From Corynebacterium jeikeium (GTDB lineage Bacteria; Actinomycetota; Actinomycetes; Mycobacteriales; Mycobacteriaceae), in assembly GCF_000738265.1 (NCBI RefSeq), contig NZ_JFCQ01000028.1, forward strand, positions 224,532 to 288,531: a stretch of DNA of 64,000 bases. The letters are read 5' to 3'. Below are positions 63,551 to 64,000 of this stretch, piece after piece. Both the position numbers and the translations under genes were made by a program. The notes beneath the pieces were generated by a model that did no database searches, was not told the DNA's origin, and saw nothing but the letters and a program-made list of their open reading frames with translations. Numbering within the stretch: the stretch's first letter is position 1; every line of letters begins with the position of its first letter.

Positions 63551-64000
63551 TCAAGTTGTTTGTGTGTGGGGCTAGGTTTATAGGTATTTGTCGAAGCGGT
63601 CGGGGTAGGCCACGGCCATTTGGTTTATAGCTTGTTTCCAGCCAGAAACTCGGGCTCCTTCCATGAGCCTGCCGGCTGTCGCTGAGACTCGTTTGCCCTG
63701 CTTCGCTCTCTTTGCAGCGCGTTTGTCTTCGATATTGCAGATCATCAGCCACAGCGTCTTGAGCGCTGATTCATCGTTGGTAAATTGCACCCTGTTGCGG
63801 GTAGCTTTACGCAGTTCATTGTTGAATGATTCAATCGAGTTCGTCGTATAGATAACCTTTCTGGCCGCTGGTGGGAACTGCAGAAACGGTACGAAACGCT
63901 GCCATGCATCTCGCCAGACCTTGACTGAGCGTGGATACTTTTCTCCCAATTCAGAGGCTTCAAATTCGTCTAAGGCAGCCTGAGCTGTGGACTCGTCCGC
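63543..64000 (-). mobile_element. IS256-family (mutator-type) insertion sequence, partial
   Basis: One end of the IS lies at about 63543, where recombinase sequence stops and GAGCGTGTCAAG begins. The transposase reads towards this end from beyond the right edge, so the window contains only the 3' side of the element. The exact terminal inverted repeat cannot be confirmed without the other end. Confidence 0.75.
63578..64000 (-). CDS. IS256-family transposase, C-terminal part (5' end outside window)
   Basis: The last 140 residues, open to the right edge. The pattern ELGEKYPRSVKVWRDAWQRFVPFLQFPPAARKVIYTTNSIESFNNELRKATRNRVQFTNDESALK (quoted in part: YTTNSIESFNNELRKATR) is the hallmark of mutator-type transposases, with the third catalytic acid in TTNSIESFNNELR. 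It ends in WKQAINQMAVAYPDRFDKYL. The first two catalytic Asp are beyond the window. It moves the IS that split the recombinase gene. Confidence 0.92.
   Translation of the reverse strand, partial: ADESTAQAALDEFEASELGEKYPRSVKVWRDAWQRFVPFLQFPPAARKVIYTTNSIESFNNELRKATRNRVQFTNDESALKTLWLMICNIEDKRAAKRAKQGKRVSATAGRLMEGARVSGWKQAINQMAVAYPDRFDKYL

Overview
The window is a GC-rich actinobacterial chromosome segment, best explained as a Corynebacterium, probably of the lipophilic C. jeikeium type. This rests on gene order, the HtaA/HmuTUV/HmuO heme-uptake locus, the IpsA-OtsAB-ThrE neighbourhood and a lipid-use set (two acyl-CoA dehydrogenases, an acyl-CoA ligase, a secreted lipase). The species name is an inference.

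From 1 to about 49.2 kb the backbone follows the conserved order known from mycobacteria (ftsH to rlmB). It runs ftsH(3' end)-folE-folP-folB-folK, two membrane-protein genes, a DUF2520 protein, panC, panD, lysS, clpC, mutY, a beta carbonic anhydrase, a membrane protein, radA, an LpqE-like lipoprotein, carD, ispD, ispF, cysS and rlmB. Folate, pantothenate/CoA and isoprenoid precursor synthesis, proteolysis and translation therefore sit together. Blocks have been inserted into this frame. They are a galactose set (aldose epimerase, Na+/solute symporter with a 99-aa partner, galT, galK) between panC and panD; acyl-CoA dehydrogenases, thiD and a fatty-acyl-CoA ligase between lysS and clpC; a secreted lipase and BrnQ between clpC and mutY; a three-gene ABC exporter plus an FAH-family hydrolase between ispF and cysS; and a seven-gene heme-iron locus (htaA, hmuTUV, two more HtaA-domain proteins, hmuO) between cysS and rlmB, with a DtxR-type box in front.

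After rlmB comes a TetR regulator with a divergent multi-span membrane protein and a clear operator, bracketed by near-identical 31/32-bp direct repeats. Then follow a type B carboxylesterase, a zinc/manganese-type ABC system (znuBCA), a LacI-type regulator (IpsA-like) and the minus-strand run thrE / Lys-rich basic-tail protein / otsA / META-like lipoprotein / otsB for threonine export and trehalose synthesis.

From 61.5 kb the window enters an accessory boundary. It holds two tRNA genes (Thr-TGT, Gly-CCC), unusual phased short repeats, a ClbS/DfsB-like gene, the C-terminal part of a large serine recombinase, and an IS256-type transposase running off the right edge that interrupts the recombinase.

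No rRNA genes, CRISPR array or cas genes were seen. At least nine genes start 6-8 nt after a TANNNT box with no ribosome binding site, so leaderless transcription appears common. The best candidates for undescribed biology are the three-gene ABC system, the direct-repeat-bracketed TetR cassette, the repeat/operator region before the ClbS-like gene, the 128-bp inverted-repeat element near 19.5 kb and the His-substituted HtaA-domain protein.
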